Positions 57,001 to 64,000 of a stretch of 64,000 nt of DNA are shown in pieces. The notes beneath the pieces were generated by a model. The model worked only from the letters and a program-made list of their open reading frames with translations, searched no databases and was not told the origin of the DNA. Source of the DNA: Watersipora subatra (taxonomy: Eukaryota; Bryozoa; Gymnolaemata; Cheilostomatida; Watersiporidae); contig NC_088715.1 of assembly GCF_963576615.1 (NCBI RefSeq), forward strand, positions 50,880,007 to 50,944,006, given 5' to 3'. The first letter of the stretch is position 1, and each line of letters begins with the position of its first letter. Made by a program: the position numbers and the translations under genes.

Positions 57001-59995
57001 TATGCATATTTCAACCAAGATAACGACTCATATCTTTCGTAGCTTAATTGGTTAGGTAAATGCCTGGTGAACGAGAGGTTAACCAAGCTTAAGCAACCAA
57101 GGTTAAGCGTTCATTATTATATATTATGATAATAGTAATTAATAATAACTCATTACTATTAATCTACCATTAAATATTACGGTTATTAACAATTGATTAC
57201 TATTAACAATAACTAATAATATTCAATATTCCCAATAAAAAATCTTAATAATTAACCAATAATAATTAATAATAAAATAATTAATAATAAATAAATAATA
57301 ACTAATTAATAACAATTAGTTATTAATTATTATTAATTAATAATAGTTAATAACTAATAAATAATTAATAATAAAACCAATAATACATTGTATGGTACTA
57401 TGATTACCAATAATAAATTTTAATAATTGTTATTATTAATAATACTTAATTGTTATAATAATAATAATAATTAATAATAATACATTAATAATGAGGGATT
57501 TGTCATTAATCATTATTAATGACTAATGATTCATTCAATTAATTATTCATTTTACTAGCATTGATAGTTGAAAGTTTTTTTTTGTGAATTATCTCTGTTT
57601 GTTTGGGAGAGATTCCCCATATGACCTTGACGTTTCCCTGAGCATACATCTAATGTTTTTTCTGTTTTTATGTGCAATTTCTTGTCCGAGTTTATGCTAA
57701 ATACATACATTACTAGTCAATTATGCCCACATTCACTCTGTTCTCATTTGTTTAGCGATGTTATTCTACCTCTTTTTTATTATATTTCATAGTTGCTTTA
57801 TACATAAGTCATGTAGTGACATATTTTTCAGATAAAAATGACACTCTTTACACTAAATATCATAAATGGAGGGAAACCCATGATGTACAATATGGCTCTG
57901 CTAACTGTGAAATATGCAGGTTAGTGCGTGCTCTAAAGCTTGAGGAATCTTATAACACTTACGCAATGCTACATGACACCTGTCAGTTGTTGCTTGCTTT
58001 CCACTATTAGTTATTGTTTTTTTCATGACTAAATTCATTTTTTATAAAACAATATAAATACATGTATATTGCTCAGTGCATTTCATTTGAACGCAAATAG
58101 CAAATTTTGGCGATAGTAGCCATAGCAACTAGAGATGTCATTTCGGCACATATTTTTCTTCTGAGTGTTTTAACCACGATCAAGTTTTATCAATTTTAAT
58201 CTTGAAACATCCTGGCAATTACATCTCTTTGAACATGAAAAACAATCACAAATGATAGAAAAATACCAATAGGCTCTGATAAAATATACAAACAAACTTG
58301 TGTAAATCTATCCACAGTTTGGGGTCCAGTTGAATGTAGCACTAAAATGTTCTCACATACTGCTAGCAAAAGACCTTTCTTGTGAAAATAGATCGTACAT
58401 AGTTGAAGTATTAAGAACTTAGACTAGCAATAACAATAACCTAAAATTATATTTATGCATCATCATATGATTGGTCGAGGCAGTAAATTTTGTGAGCCGT
58501 GACCAAATATAGATTTGCATTTTAGCCAGTTACAAGATAACTGATGCTTTAAATGAGCTAAAATTTGGTAGTTTACATTTCAAAAACTCTGCATAGCAAC
58601 ATGATATCAACAGACTCTTTAACTTCAACATACATTTTTAACCCAGCAAGACCTCTAATATATAAAGGAAAAGTCAGCCAACCAGTCAGTCCTTTTGGCA
58701 GCAGAAGTAAAGCATTAAAATGTGTATTTCAATCTAAAATGGGCCTCAAACAAAGGAGAAATAGCAGTAAAAATTATAATATCAGCGATCAAGTCTTACT
58801 AAAAGATCAAAAGTCTCGGAGCGACCAAAGTCACTCTACCATATGGTTGAATAGAACATCAGCAGCATATCACATAATATTTTTTACTATAATACATTAA
58901 TACAATACATTTGTCCATCTGTGTGAAGCATCTCTTAGAAGATAACAAACAATTGCTTTCAACTACATTTGAACTCACAAAATTTAGATTGGCAGAAAAC
59001 CACTCTACAACCCAACCGCACAAATAAAATAATTGTGCAGTTTGTTATCAGACGTTATAACACATATTACAGGTTATAACATGTTATTACACATAATACA
59101 TGTTATTACACATATTACACGTTATTACAGAAATGGTATAACTATTATAATCATATGGAAGACTAAAGCTATTCTGTCACATAGTGCAATAGCCCATCAC
59201 CAGATAATGATAAAATATTTATTATAATAAGTGTTGTGTTCACCCGTCCATTTGGCTGTATATCGGTAACTAAGGTTAGGGGTTAAGAAAATGATTAATT
59301 TTAATGGTATTCGAACTCGCGACTTTCACCTTGGTTGACCAACAATTTTCCTCCTGCGTCAATCAATTAGTTTGTCACATGTAGGAATAATTGTGGAGTT
59401 GGTTATCACACCTGCGTATGTATCACAGAGCACAATACTGCCAGAGTGATCATCCGTTCATCTGATTTAAACTCACAACTATCAGCCTGGCTGACCAACA
59501 CTCTAGCAACTACGCCATTTAACTTCCCTCTTTGGTTTTTTAGAATAGCTTTTTCTAATTAGTGTATATTGTGTATCTATTTGCGATTGGAACTGGTGTT
59601 TAGAATAAACTCGCCAATCTCTCACGGCACACTAAACTGTCAGGCTTCTAGTATAAATAAAACTACCAATCATTGCAGGCCGTTTCAGGCGCATGTATGC
59701 AGCAAGCGACTTCATTCTTACAAGCATGTTTGACTCAGTTAATTACCATCTATAAATCTCTCTCTATTGTTATGAACGTAATTGTGTGTTTAATAATTGA
59801 CAATAGTTTTATAACTATACAATTATAACCAGTATTGTAAGTTTTAGTACAAGAGAGACAAATTCCTATAGGAGAGACAGAACTACCATAAATTTGTATT
59901 ATAATCTATGATACAGGTTTGCCACAGAAAAACCACCTAAAATAACAGACATAACAAAAGCCTGGGATGCAAAGACTCAGTGTGTCTGGCCTTGA
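38900..59995 (+). CDS. Alpha-1,3-fucosyltransferase-type glycosyltransferase (GT10), complete eight-exon gene
   Basis: Exons 38900-39032, 44055-44442, 46962-47170, 49088-49188, 51570-51737, 53069-53189, 57832-57919 and 59917-59995 join in perfect phase to 428 codons plus TGA. Residues 1-5 are cytosolic and about 6-25 a membrane anchor (IITTTVLICLIVLVSIGYIL), giving a type II Golgi protein. A Ser/Thr/Pro-rich stem follows (exon 2). The GT10 N-lobe has ILFYHQ..IWWFSGQ and CPFKCRLTGDKALFADADLV; exon 3 has FNYTLTWQQDADIFYPYGY; exon 4 the VSNC motif; exon 5 the GDP-fucose-binding core YKFYLAFENS..QEYITEKFW; exon 6 SFIHVDDF; exons 7-8 the closing Cys pairs (NCEIC, QCVWP). Members transfer fucose from GDP-fucose to GlcNAc on N- or O-glycans; acceptor and linkage cannot be read from sequence. 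All key blocks are present and there is no frameshift. Introns 1, 2 and 6 are each about 2.5-5 kb and full of repeats. Confidence 0.93.
39152..39280. repeat. Near-perfect inverted repeat, 64-bp arms, one-base loop
   Basis: The arms 39152-39215 and 39217-39280 pair around the single base at 39216, with only a few mismatches in the segment cgtcattatt / aataacgatg. It lies in intron 1 of the fucosyltransferase gene, followed by a short (ta)n run and then the LINE. Confidence 0.95.
39340..41060 (-). mobile_element. LINE fragment encoding the post-RT zinc-knuckle region, interrupted by a MITE
   Basis: The upstream part (41038 down to 40795) encodes MAAQEQVLPTRQLQTKIYHT then DPRCRLCKDAPETIQHIINGC: the C-x2-C-x7-8-H-x4-C knuckle found after the RT of many non-LTR elements. 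The downstream part (39806 down to 39358) encodes ILWDFYIQTDKHVLANQPDI and IDIAVPNDYN, then the usual C-terminal ...VIPVVIGALGAITP. An internal TAG near 39771 marks it as dead. The RT itself is missing. Confidence 0.85.
39810..40791. mobile_element. MITE with 21-bp perfect ends and 3-bp target duplication, nested in the LINE
   Basis: The left end TGGTGCGTTTACACTGGCCG and the right end CGGCCAGTGTAAACGCACCA are exact inverse complements. They are flanked by ATA (39807-39809 and 40792-40794). Removing the element and one ATA restores the LINE reading frame across the site exactly. Subterminal regions carry repeated gtcggtgtcgg words. The 3-bp duplication suggests the PIF/Harbinger group, without proof. 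No transposase. Confidence 0.9.
41125..41191. repeat. Perfect inverted repeat, 33-bp arms, one-base loop
   Basis: The arms 41125-41157 and 41159-41191 are exact inverse complements around the T at 41158. They are preceded by a (ta)n run that adjoins the 5'-truncated edge of the LINE. Confidence 0.97.
41267..41398. repeat. Tandem repeat, 21-bp unit, six identical copies
   Basis: The unit is tagatctgatgttaccatac + a. It gives the IDLMLPY repeat ORF at 41205-41453, an artefact. Confidence 0.97.
41850..42312 (-). mobile_element. Second LINE C-terminal fragment
   Basis: On the minus strand from 42312 the frame reads VAEKVVENNNGKVLWDFIIQ then TDRIIQARRPNVSILNKE. It is homologous to the ILWDFYIQTDK block of the LINE at 39340-41060 but from another copy or subfamily. 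It breaks down near the hairpin at 42134-42162. Left boundary approximate. Confidence 0.65.
42134..42162. repeat. Perfect hairpin, 13-bp arms, 3-base loop
   Basis: ATTTACCACCATG - cat - CATGGTGGTAAAT. It lies inside the LINE fragment and interrupts its reading frame. Confidence 0.9.
42313..43465. other. Intron 1 of the fucosyltransferase gene, nothing recognised
   Basis: No exon, repeat array or transposon end was recognised between the LINE fragment and the 75-bp minisatellite. Confidence 0.5.
43470..43830. repeat. Minisatellite, 75-bp unit, about 4.8 copies
   Basis: The unit begins tacatgtacatatcaatgct and ends gagaatggtatatttagg. It lies about 225 bp upstream of fucosyltransferase exon 2. 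The minus-strand ORF at 43470-43808 derives from it. Confidence 0.95.
44055..44442 (+). CDS. Fucosyltransferase gene A, exon 2 (stem and GT10 N-lobe)
   Basis: Acceptor tttatttcag. The first two bases complete an Asp codon with exon 1. The stem has many Ser/Thr/Pro (FVAHPTMTSRTSISPSAELP). The N-lobe begins at EVLPLILFYHQ. Of three possible GT donors near 44440, GTATGT at 44443 is the one in phase with exon 3. Confidence 0.85.
44443..46599. other. Intron 2 of the fucosyltransferase gene
   Basis: Contains a pyrimidine-rich stretch at about 45300-45640 with repeated cctgcctttctac-like words; otherwise nothing recognised. Confidence 0.5.
46600..46745. repeat. Dispersed repeat family B, copy 2
   Basis: Shares tctagtcccatagcttatct, ttcactagaagtaatctt and aacccattatt-like words with 37420-37570, same strand. 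Confidence 0.75.
46962..47170 (+). CDS. Fucosyltransferase gene A, exon 3
   Basis: Acceptor ggtatttacag, donor CTA|GTAAGT. It carries the GT10 block RMFFARE...FARYMFNYTLTWQQDAD followed by IFYPYGY. Confidence 0.92.
47171..49087. other. Intron 3 of the fucosyltransferase gene
   Basis: No repeat of note was recognised. The ORF at 48530-48817 is open for 95 codons but has no recognised motif and no role in the spliced gene. Confidence 0.45.
49088..49188 (+). CDS. Fucosyltransferase gene A, exon 4
   Basis: Acceptor tatttttgcag, donor CAG|GTAAGA. It reads NYAAGKTRLIFWMVSNCGSR then KKELEKYVQ; W-x-V-S-N-C is a GT10 hallmark. Confidence 0.92.
50720..50750. repeat. Perfect inverted repeat, 15-bp arms, one-base loop
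   Basis: GAGTTACTGTAACAT - c - ATGTTACAGTAACTC, in intron 4 of the fucosyltransferase gene. Confidence 0.95.
51305..51480 (+). repeat. Dispersed repeat family A, copy 2
   Basis: Carries tgaaacatcctggcattcag, cacttcaaacatcaaaaaca and atcacaaatgataaaaaaat, matching the copies at 1065 and 58080. It lies just upstream of fucosyltransferase exon 5. Confidence 0.7.
51570..51737 (+). CDS. Fucosyltransferase gene A, exon 5 (GDP-fucose-binding motif)
   Basis: Acceptor ctgttcacag, donor ATG|GTAAAC, 56 codons. It contains ACNKTHGDPCDHQYSC and then the most conserved GT10 motif YKFYLAFENSMCQEYITEKF. Confidence 0.95.
52050..52215 (+). repeat. Dispersed repeat family A, copy 3 (partial)
   Basis: Shares the left-hand part with the copy at 58080 (gcaaat..., gatagcaactag.gacgt.attt, then taaccacaatcaagt) and ends at ccactttaaacatcaaaac. 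Confidence 0.55.
53069..53189 (+). CDS. Fucosyltransferase gene A, exon 6
   Basis: Acceptor acttttacag, donor CTAG|GTAAGC. It reads VPIVMGAPRKTYESVGPPNS then FIHVDDFLSPQHL, the P-V-V-x-G...Y-E...P-x-S-F-I block. Confidence 0.95.
53768..54537 (-). mobile_element. tRNA-derived SINE-like element (family S), long copy
   Basis: Reading the minus strand, it starts ACTAGCTGTGCTACCTGGTG then TTGCTCGGGTCATAAAAA. It contains an internally duplicated block (gaagtttgaaagttacagtt). Near its 3' end there is a tRNA-like segment with A box TAGCTCAGTGGTAGAGC and B box GTGAGTTCATATC (about 53860-53932). It finishes TTTTAATAGCTATAGCCGG and an AT-rich tail. Head and tail match the copy at 63460-63868. Order (motif first, tRNA-like part near the 3' side) is unusual for a SINE. 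Confidence 0.7.
55727..55995 (-). mobile_element. Fragment of a second Tc1-like transposon (transposase C-terminus and one end)
   Basis: The end CAGTCATTTGCAAAAGTTTA then agaccaccctt is preceded by TA (55725-55726). On the minus strand a frame ending TGA at 55883-55885 encodes DDYCKKLIESTPRRLKAVIE then GRHTKY. That is the canonical C-terminus of Tc1/mariner transposases. The rest of the element is missing. It is a different family from the element at 10661-11921. Confidence 0.8.
56346..56745. mobile_element. MITE with imperfect ends and internal ccgcacc/ataagccgc repeats
   Basis: The left end gtacttttcggactataaac and the inverted right end atactttttgggctattaga face each other. Just inside both ends is cctatataagccgca or ccttatataagccgca. 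Composition is GC-richer than the surroundings. No ORF. Superfamily not determined. Confidence 0.55.
56812..57115 (+). mobile_element. SINE-like repeat (family S), plus-strand copy
   Basis: It starts actagcagcatgcccggcat then tgcacgggtattaaaaa, the same terminal motif as the other copies. About 230 bp later it has a tRNA-like segment tagcttaattggttaggtaa (A box) with a stem-like gaacgagaggttaacc. Confidence 0.65.
57117..57545. repeat. Low-complexity taa/tta tract
   Basis: Almost entirely built from taataat, attaata and aataact words, lying immediately 3' of the SINE copy and possibly its expanded tail. About 285 bp upstream of exon 7. Confidence 0.9.
57832..57919 (+). CDS. Fucosyltransferase gene A, exon 7
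   Basis: Acceptor gacatatttttcag, donor GCAG|GTTAGT. It reads DKNDTLYTKYHKWRETHDVQ then ANCEIC; Y-x-x-Y-x-x-W-R is conserved in the family. Confidence 0.92.
58080..58330 (+). repeat. Dispersed repeat family A, copy 4 (longest)
   Basis: Contains the words of all other copies in order: agcaactagagatgtcattt, ttaaccacgatcaagtttta, cttgaaacatcctggcaatt, aacaatcacaaatgatagaa and aaataccaa. It lies just downstream of exon 7. Confidence 0.75.
58950..59030 (-). mobile_element. tRNA-like SINE head 1
   Basis: The minus strand reads gcggttgggttgtagagtgg (A-box region), then an anticodon-arm-like stretch, then GTGAGTTCAAATG (B box). No complete tRNA fold is possible, so it is not called a tRNA gene. Confidence 0.55.
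59275..59360 (-). mobile_element. tRNA-like SINE head 2
   Basis: The minus strand reads ggtcaaccaaggtgaaagtc and then GCGAGTTCGAATACC, an RNA polymerase III B-box match, with tttttaat-type sequence after it. Confidence 0.5.
59460..59545 (-). mobile_element. tRNA-like SINE head 3
   Basis: The minus strand reads aaatggcgtagttgctagag then tgttggtcagccaggctgat and GTGAGTTTAAATC. Third such unit within 600 bp, all on the minus strand. Confidence 0.5.
59917..59995 (+). CDS. Fucosyltransferase gene A, exon 8 (terminal)
   Basis: Acceptor ctatgatacag. One base completes an Arg codon, then 25 codons FATEKPPKITDITKAWDAKT-QCVWP and TGA. Too short to stand out alone; accepted because the phase matches and the closing Cys is expected. 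Confidence 0.85.
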
Positions 59996-60217
59996 TTGTC
60001 ACCTTGACATTTTCTGATCTCAATGCAATCAGTTTATTGTCTCTACTGCTCTGTATCAGGTTCAGTAGTCTGAATATCACCTGTTTTTCTTATTCATGCT
60101 TGTGAGAGAGAATCTATTTCATGAGTTTATTGTTGTAGTTTTTAATGATATGATGTTCTGGTCTGACCAATCATCTTGCTGTGCCACTATTGACTTTTAC
60201 TTCTTAACCATGCTCAG

Positions 60218-60560
60218 CCATAATCTGTTGTTTCACTTTAGTGTTGGTCAAAACCAGTAATAACTGTTGTTTTACTTTCATGTTAGTCAAAGCTAGTAAT
60301 AACTGTTGCTTCACTTTAATCCTTGTCAGGGCTAGTAATAACTGTTATTTCACATTAGTCCTTGTCAAAGCTAGTAATAACTGTTGCTTCACTTTAATCC
60401 TTGTCAGGGCTAGTAATAACTGTTATTTCACTTTAGTCCTTGTCAGAGCTAGTATAATAAGTGTTGTCTCACTTTGGTGTCAGTCAAAGTTAGCGATATC
60501 TGTTGTTTCATCTGCTTGTTTATGGAAGTCTGCTATAAATGTTGTTTCACTTTAGTGTTT
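60218..60560. repeat. Minisatellite, 39-bp unit, about 9 copies
   Basis: The unit is gtcaaagctagtaataactg + ttgcttcactttaatcctt, with variation. It gives the plus-strand ORF at 60241-60555, an artefact. Confidence 0.95.
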
Positions 60561-61195
60561 GTTTTCATGTCTGGCGGAACTACTTTTATTTTAGCTTTTG
60601 TTTAATTTGGCAAATGCTACTTTTTTAGTTTCTGTGTTTTCATATGTTCAGCCAATCAGCTTCACTTGTACAAAAGTTATTTTTAAAAGCTTAAAATAGC
60701 TAAAAGTTTGAAATGTATCTGTCATAATTTTTGAGAGGAACAATTGCCAGCTTAGTATTTTCCTGATATGGTTTGTCAGCCATGGTTTGAAGGATACGTG
60801 TCTATCATTTTTCAATGTGTGGTTTGTACACACATGTTGCATGAGAGGTGGTGAGAGCATCAGTGAAGTGTAGAGTTCAACAAACTGGCATCAGATATTC
60901 TGTAGTCAGTCGTTCAAACAGACTGGCATCAGAAGACAACTAAAATGACATTTGGTCAGCATGCAGGTTTGAAAAACATGCTTATTTTGTAATCATAAGT
61001 TGTCAGGTTCAAACATGAAGGTTTCTAAAAGTGACCCGAATGCTTTATCTACTCTTTCACATGAACTAATGGAAACCAAACTTCACGAATTTATGTGAAC
61101 GCATAAAGCTTTCAAAACATGAACAACAAATATTAGAATTCTTTAAAGTTTGTTTACCAGTATATCTTTTAGCTCAACTACCAGAAAAAGTTGAA

Positions 61196-62640
61196 ACAGA
61201 ATGCTCTTTTACGATGGTATGCTAGTAATACCATAAAACCAGCATGAGCAGAAAACTACCTCACAGAAGGTATATACTTGCCAGTGTCCATTAGTTTTAC
61301 TTTTATAGCATTGCATTAGACATAGCCATGATGTTATAAATTAGCATGAGCAGATAACTATCAAATAAAAAGTATTCACTAGCCGGTGTGCACTAGCTCC
61401 ATATTTTGAGTATAGTATGCAACGCTATGAAATCAGCATGAGGAGATAACTACTAAATAAAAATTATTTACTTGTCAGTGTGCACTAGTTCCATCTTTTA
61501 AGCATAAAATTAGGCATAGCAATGATGTTATAAAATTTGCATGAGCAGATAACTATCAAATAGAAAGTATTTGCTTGCCGGTGTGCAGTAGTTCCATTTT
61601 TGGAGTATAGCATTAAATTTTAATTGTCACGTACAACTTTTATCGTATTTTTTAGGTAAATCAGACACCCTGATTCCGATTTTGTACTTAAAATAAAGAT
61701 TGTTCCGCTAACCTTCAAAGTAATGAAGGCTTTATTAAAGCATTTCAATATCCGTCTCGCAAACAACACAATCGATACAACAAGCTCCACCCATAAATAT
61801 GTGACGTAGCCTAGCTTTTTAGGAGCGGAAGTTAGGGATATTTAGTCCGAGTTAGAATGATAGATACGGGTGTCTTAAAACCCATTATTATCTAAAGTCT
61901 GTCTGTAAAATTATCTGTCTTTTATGAAAGGTAGATAAACTATTTAAAATTGCTTGTAGCTTGTTACATGATGTTTGATAGGCTGAACGTCGAGAAAAAT
62001 GAGCTCAAAAAAGCGCAATTTGGTCACAAGCTAGCGTTGTTATCGCGCTTTTTAAGCTCATTTTTAAATATGCGATGTTAGATAGCTTATCTACCTTTCA
62101 GAAAAGACTGAATTATTTTGAAAGCTGAATTTAGATAACAATGGCTTTTAAGACACCCATCTTTGTCATTCTAAATCGAACTAAACATCCCTAACTTTCG
62201 TTCCTAAAAAGCTAGCATACGTCACATATTTATGGGTGGTGCTTGTTGTGCCAATTGTGTTGTTTTCGAGAACGATATTAAAACGTTGAAAAAAAGCCTT
62301 CATTACTCTGAAAGTTAGTGGATCAATATTTATTTTGAGTACAAAATCGGAATCAGCGTGTCTGATTTACCTAGAAAATACGATAAAAGTTCTATGTGAC
62401 AGTTATGGTTTCAGCATAGCAATGATGCTATAAAATCAGCAAGAGTATATAACTGCTAAATAAAAAATATTTACTCGCCAGTGTGCACTAACTCCATCTT
62501 TTAACCATAGCATTAGGCATAGCAACGGTGCTATAAACTTAGCATAACTAGATAACTACCAAATAGAAAGTATTTACTTGCCGGTGTACGATAGTTCCAA
62601 TTATTGAGCATAGCGCAAGCTTTATCAATCAGTAAACAGC
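61196..62640. repeat. Tandem repeat of about 117-bp units, split by a foldback transposon
   Basis: Units carry agcatgagcagataactatc, aaataaaaagtattyacttg, ccggtgtgcactagttccat and agcattaggcatagcaatga. Three to four copies precede the foldback element (61615-62411) and about two follow it. Confidence 0.85.
61615..62411. mobile_element. Foldback transposon (family F), near-complete copy
   Basis: Two arms of nearly 400 bp are inverted copies of each other along their whole length. Outer parts share aacttttatcgtatttt.taggtaaatcagacac and ccgattttgtac; inner parts share atgagctcaaaaaagcgc against gcgctttttaagctcat. The centre is near 62020. No coding capacity. It interrupts one unit of the surrounding tandem repeat between agcatt and cagcatagcaatg. 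Confidence 0.88.
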
Positions 62641-62876
62641 TCATAGAAAGCGTTTGTGTGGCCCTTTGAAAGGAGTTTGTTAACAATAGCCATATTTGAT
62701 TGCTGATTATATGGTCATCAGGGAATATTCTTTATTATTCATCTATAGGTTTGACAACAAGCTTCAGTGCTTAGTCAGTTAGATCATCTCGCATACGCAT
62801 AATGTACTAAATAACTTCAAGGGCTATACTAGATGTCTATACATATTGCAACTACTCGCTGTCTGCTTCTTCAGCT

Positions 62877-63012
62877 ATGTTCAAGCGAAGCTTATTTACA
62901 GCAGCAATTCTGTCGAGTTTTATATTGTTGATTTCTTTGGCGTATCTATGGAAAAGTCCCATTACTCTCGACAACTGCGGCGGTCAGAGCTGCTGGCTCT
63001 CTGGTGTAAAAG
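62877..63012 (+). CDS. Exon 1 of a second (paralogous) type II membrane glycosyltransferase gene, probably GT10
   Basis: The ATG in cagctATGT starts MFKRSLFTAAILSSFILLIS then LAYLWKSPITLDNCGGQSC and LSGVK plus one base; donor AAAG|GTAAGA. It closely parallels exon 1 of the upstream fucosyltransferase: 136 against 133 nt, a basic start (MFKR / MSRR), a membrane segment of the same length ending S-L-A-Y-L / S-I-G-Y-I-L, a C-x-x-x-C pair, a Gly-Val near the end, and the same splice phase. A tandem paralogue is inferred; catalytic exons lie outside the window. The exon is too short to show as a long ORF. Confidence 0.7.
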
Positions 63013-63153
63013 GTAAGAGACTGTACTAATCCATATATCAACCATAATCTTATCTTCTAAAATAGTTGTTGGCTCTTTGGTGTGAAAGGTAAGAGACTGT
63101 ACTAGTTCGTATACCAACCATAATCTTATCTCCTAAAATTGTTGCTGGCTCTC
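62989..63153. repeat. 76-bp tandem duplication that copies the exon end and its splice donor
   Basis: The unit starting gctgctggctctctggtgta then aaaggtaagagactgtact begins at 62989, again at 63065 and partly at 63141. Each of the first two contains an AAAG|GTAAGAG donor; the third is cut off before the donor. Confidence 0.9.
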
Positions 63154-63314
63154 AGTGACAAACAGTCCCAATCCCAATTTGCTCACAACTGTAAAGGTGC
63201 ATTGGTTATGCTACCAGTATTGTTGTGTTCAGGTTTCAAAACATCTGGCAGACGCACTGAGTATAAGCATGGTATTAAAAATATGTAAAGAAATATTTTT
63301 CTTGATTTCCTTAG

Positions 63315-63363
63315 ATGCAAAAGAGAAAGGATTTACTGGTTCTACTAGGCGTGCTTTACATAG
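63315..63363 (+). CDS. Candidate exon 2 of the second fucosyltransferase-like gene
   Basis: Acceptor tcttgatttccttag, donor CATAG|GTATGA, 49 nt. The first two bases complete an Asp codon with exon 1, just as in the upstream gene, and the frame reads AKEKGFTGSTRRALH. A hydrophilic stem is expected here, but the sequence itself gives no family evidence. Confidence 0.4.
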
Positions 63364-63459
63364 GTATGAGCTGTTTATGATAAATGTTTATGAAAATACA
63401 ACAATGCATAAGGTGTTTCTTTGCTTGCAACAAAGTTCAAGTATTACAAGCAAAAAATA

Positions 63460-63868
63460 TTAATCTACATATCTATCTATATATTTCTCAAAGGTTGTGT
63501 GTGCGTGTGTGCGTGTGTCATTCCGGCTATAGCTATTAAAATTTTGGAATCAAGAATCCGTACCGAAAAAGGATTGATTTTGGACTCTCCCGTTCACCAA
63601 TCCGACACCATACCAACTAGGCTACAGAGATTAGTTTGTTTGCTAGCCGATATATGTCGATGTATTGGAGCAAATACCCAATGGCTTTGCATACTAGGCA
63701 GGGTGATTGCATAACGTGAGAAGAATAGCTCTCATTAGTAAGCTTACTCAAATTTTTCATTGGAAATGTGCCAGGCTAATAGCAAGTGGCAGGTAACTCT
63801 CATTACTTTTCATTGTTTATAAACTGATTTTTAATACTCGGGCAATGCCGGAAACACAGCTAGTATAT
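63460..63868 (-). mobile_element. SINE-like element (family S), complete short copy
   Basis: The minus strand starts ACTAGCTGTGTTTCCGGCAT then TGCCCGAGTATTAAAAATC. It has a tRNA-like part (tagttggtatggtgtcggat, A box; GAGAGTCCAAAATC, B box) at about 63565-63632 and ends TTTTAATAGCTATAGCCGG followed by a variable (ac)n stretch and ctttgagaaatatat. Both ends match the copy at 53768-54537. Confidence 0.75.
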
Positions 63869-64000
63869 ATAAATCTAAATGTTAGTTTGGTGGTCTGTCA
63901 CGCGCCTGGTTTTAGCGATTGGTTAAAATACGCATACTTGAACTACTAGAAAAACTTGTACTAGCACACTTGAAGTACTAAAAGAAAAATATATGCCCAG

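Larger units (their letters stand above)
59996..62876. other. Region between the two fucosyltransferase genes
   Basis: Dominated by a 39-bp minisatellite, a long tandem repeat of about 117-bp units and a foldback transposon. No gene was seen in it. The minus-strand ORF at 60648-60860 has no recognisable feature. Confidence 0.6.

Overview
The window is AT-rich metazoan nuclear DNA: spliced genes with GT-AG introns, very large introns, tRNA-derived SINEs, non-LTR retrotransposon remnants, Tc1/hAT/MITE-type DNA transposons and many minisatellites. Gene content and repeat style suggest a lophotrochozoan invertebrate (mollusc, annelid, brachiopod or bryozoan). This is an inference; nothing here fixes the phylum. 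Almost all long ORFs are repeat artefacts. The real coding sequence is in short exons, which I assembled from splice signals and codon phase.

Left part (1-16 kb). The last exon of a plus-strand NHL/beta-propeller-type gene (1316-1449) is followed by a minus-strand gene of unrecognised function whose last six exons (8898 down to 5080) chain in phase, except for a one-base frameshift at an A4/T4 run at 6513-6516. A complete Tc1-like transposon (10661-11921) carries a transposase cut off after its DNA-binding half. Downstream of it, on the same strand, is a perfect-consensus histone mRNA 3' stem-loop. A 33-bp minisatellite, a decayed hAT-like element and the last exon of a minus-strand PAN/apple-domain gene (15807-15974) follow.

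Middle part (17-34 kb). A satellite-filled hAT-like composite (17201-18782) and a LINE with a second LINE tail nested in it (22254-23022) precede a complete four-exon THEM6-like gene (24623-33672, 218 aa). Its introns hold a 29-bp minisatellite, a foldback element, a 26-bp minisatellite of about 33 copies ending some 55 bp before exon 3, and a 5'-truncated LINE with an intact 3' half of its reverse transcriptase.

Right part (38.9-64 kb). A complete eight-exon alpha-1,3-fucosyltransferase-type gene (GT10; 38900-59995; 428 aa, type II Golgi membrane protein) is followed by the first exon, and perhaps the second, of what looks like a tandem paralogue (62877 onwards) that leaves the window. Intron 1 of the first gene holds a minus-strand LINE split by a MITE with a 3-bp target duplication and flanked by two long hairpins with one-base loops. 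The region between the paralogues is a tandem-repeat field split by a near-complete foldback transposon.

All genes are monocistronic; the only evident functional grouping is the fucosyltransferase pair.
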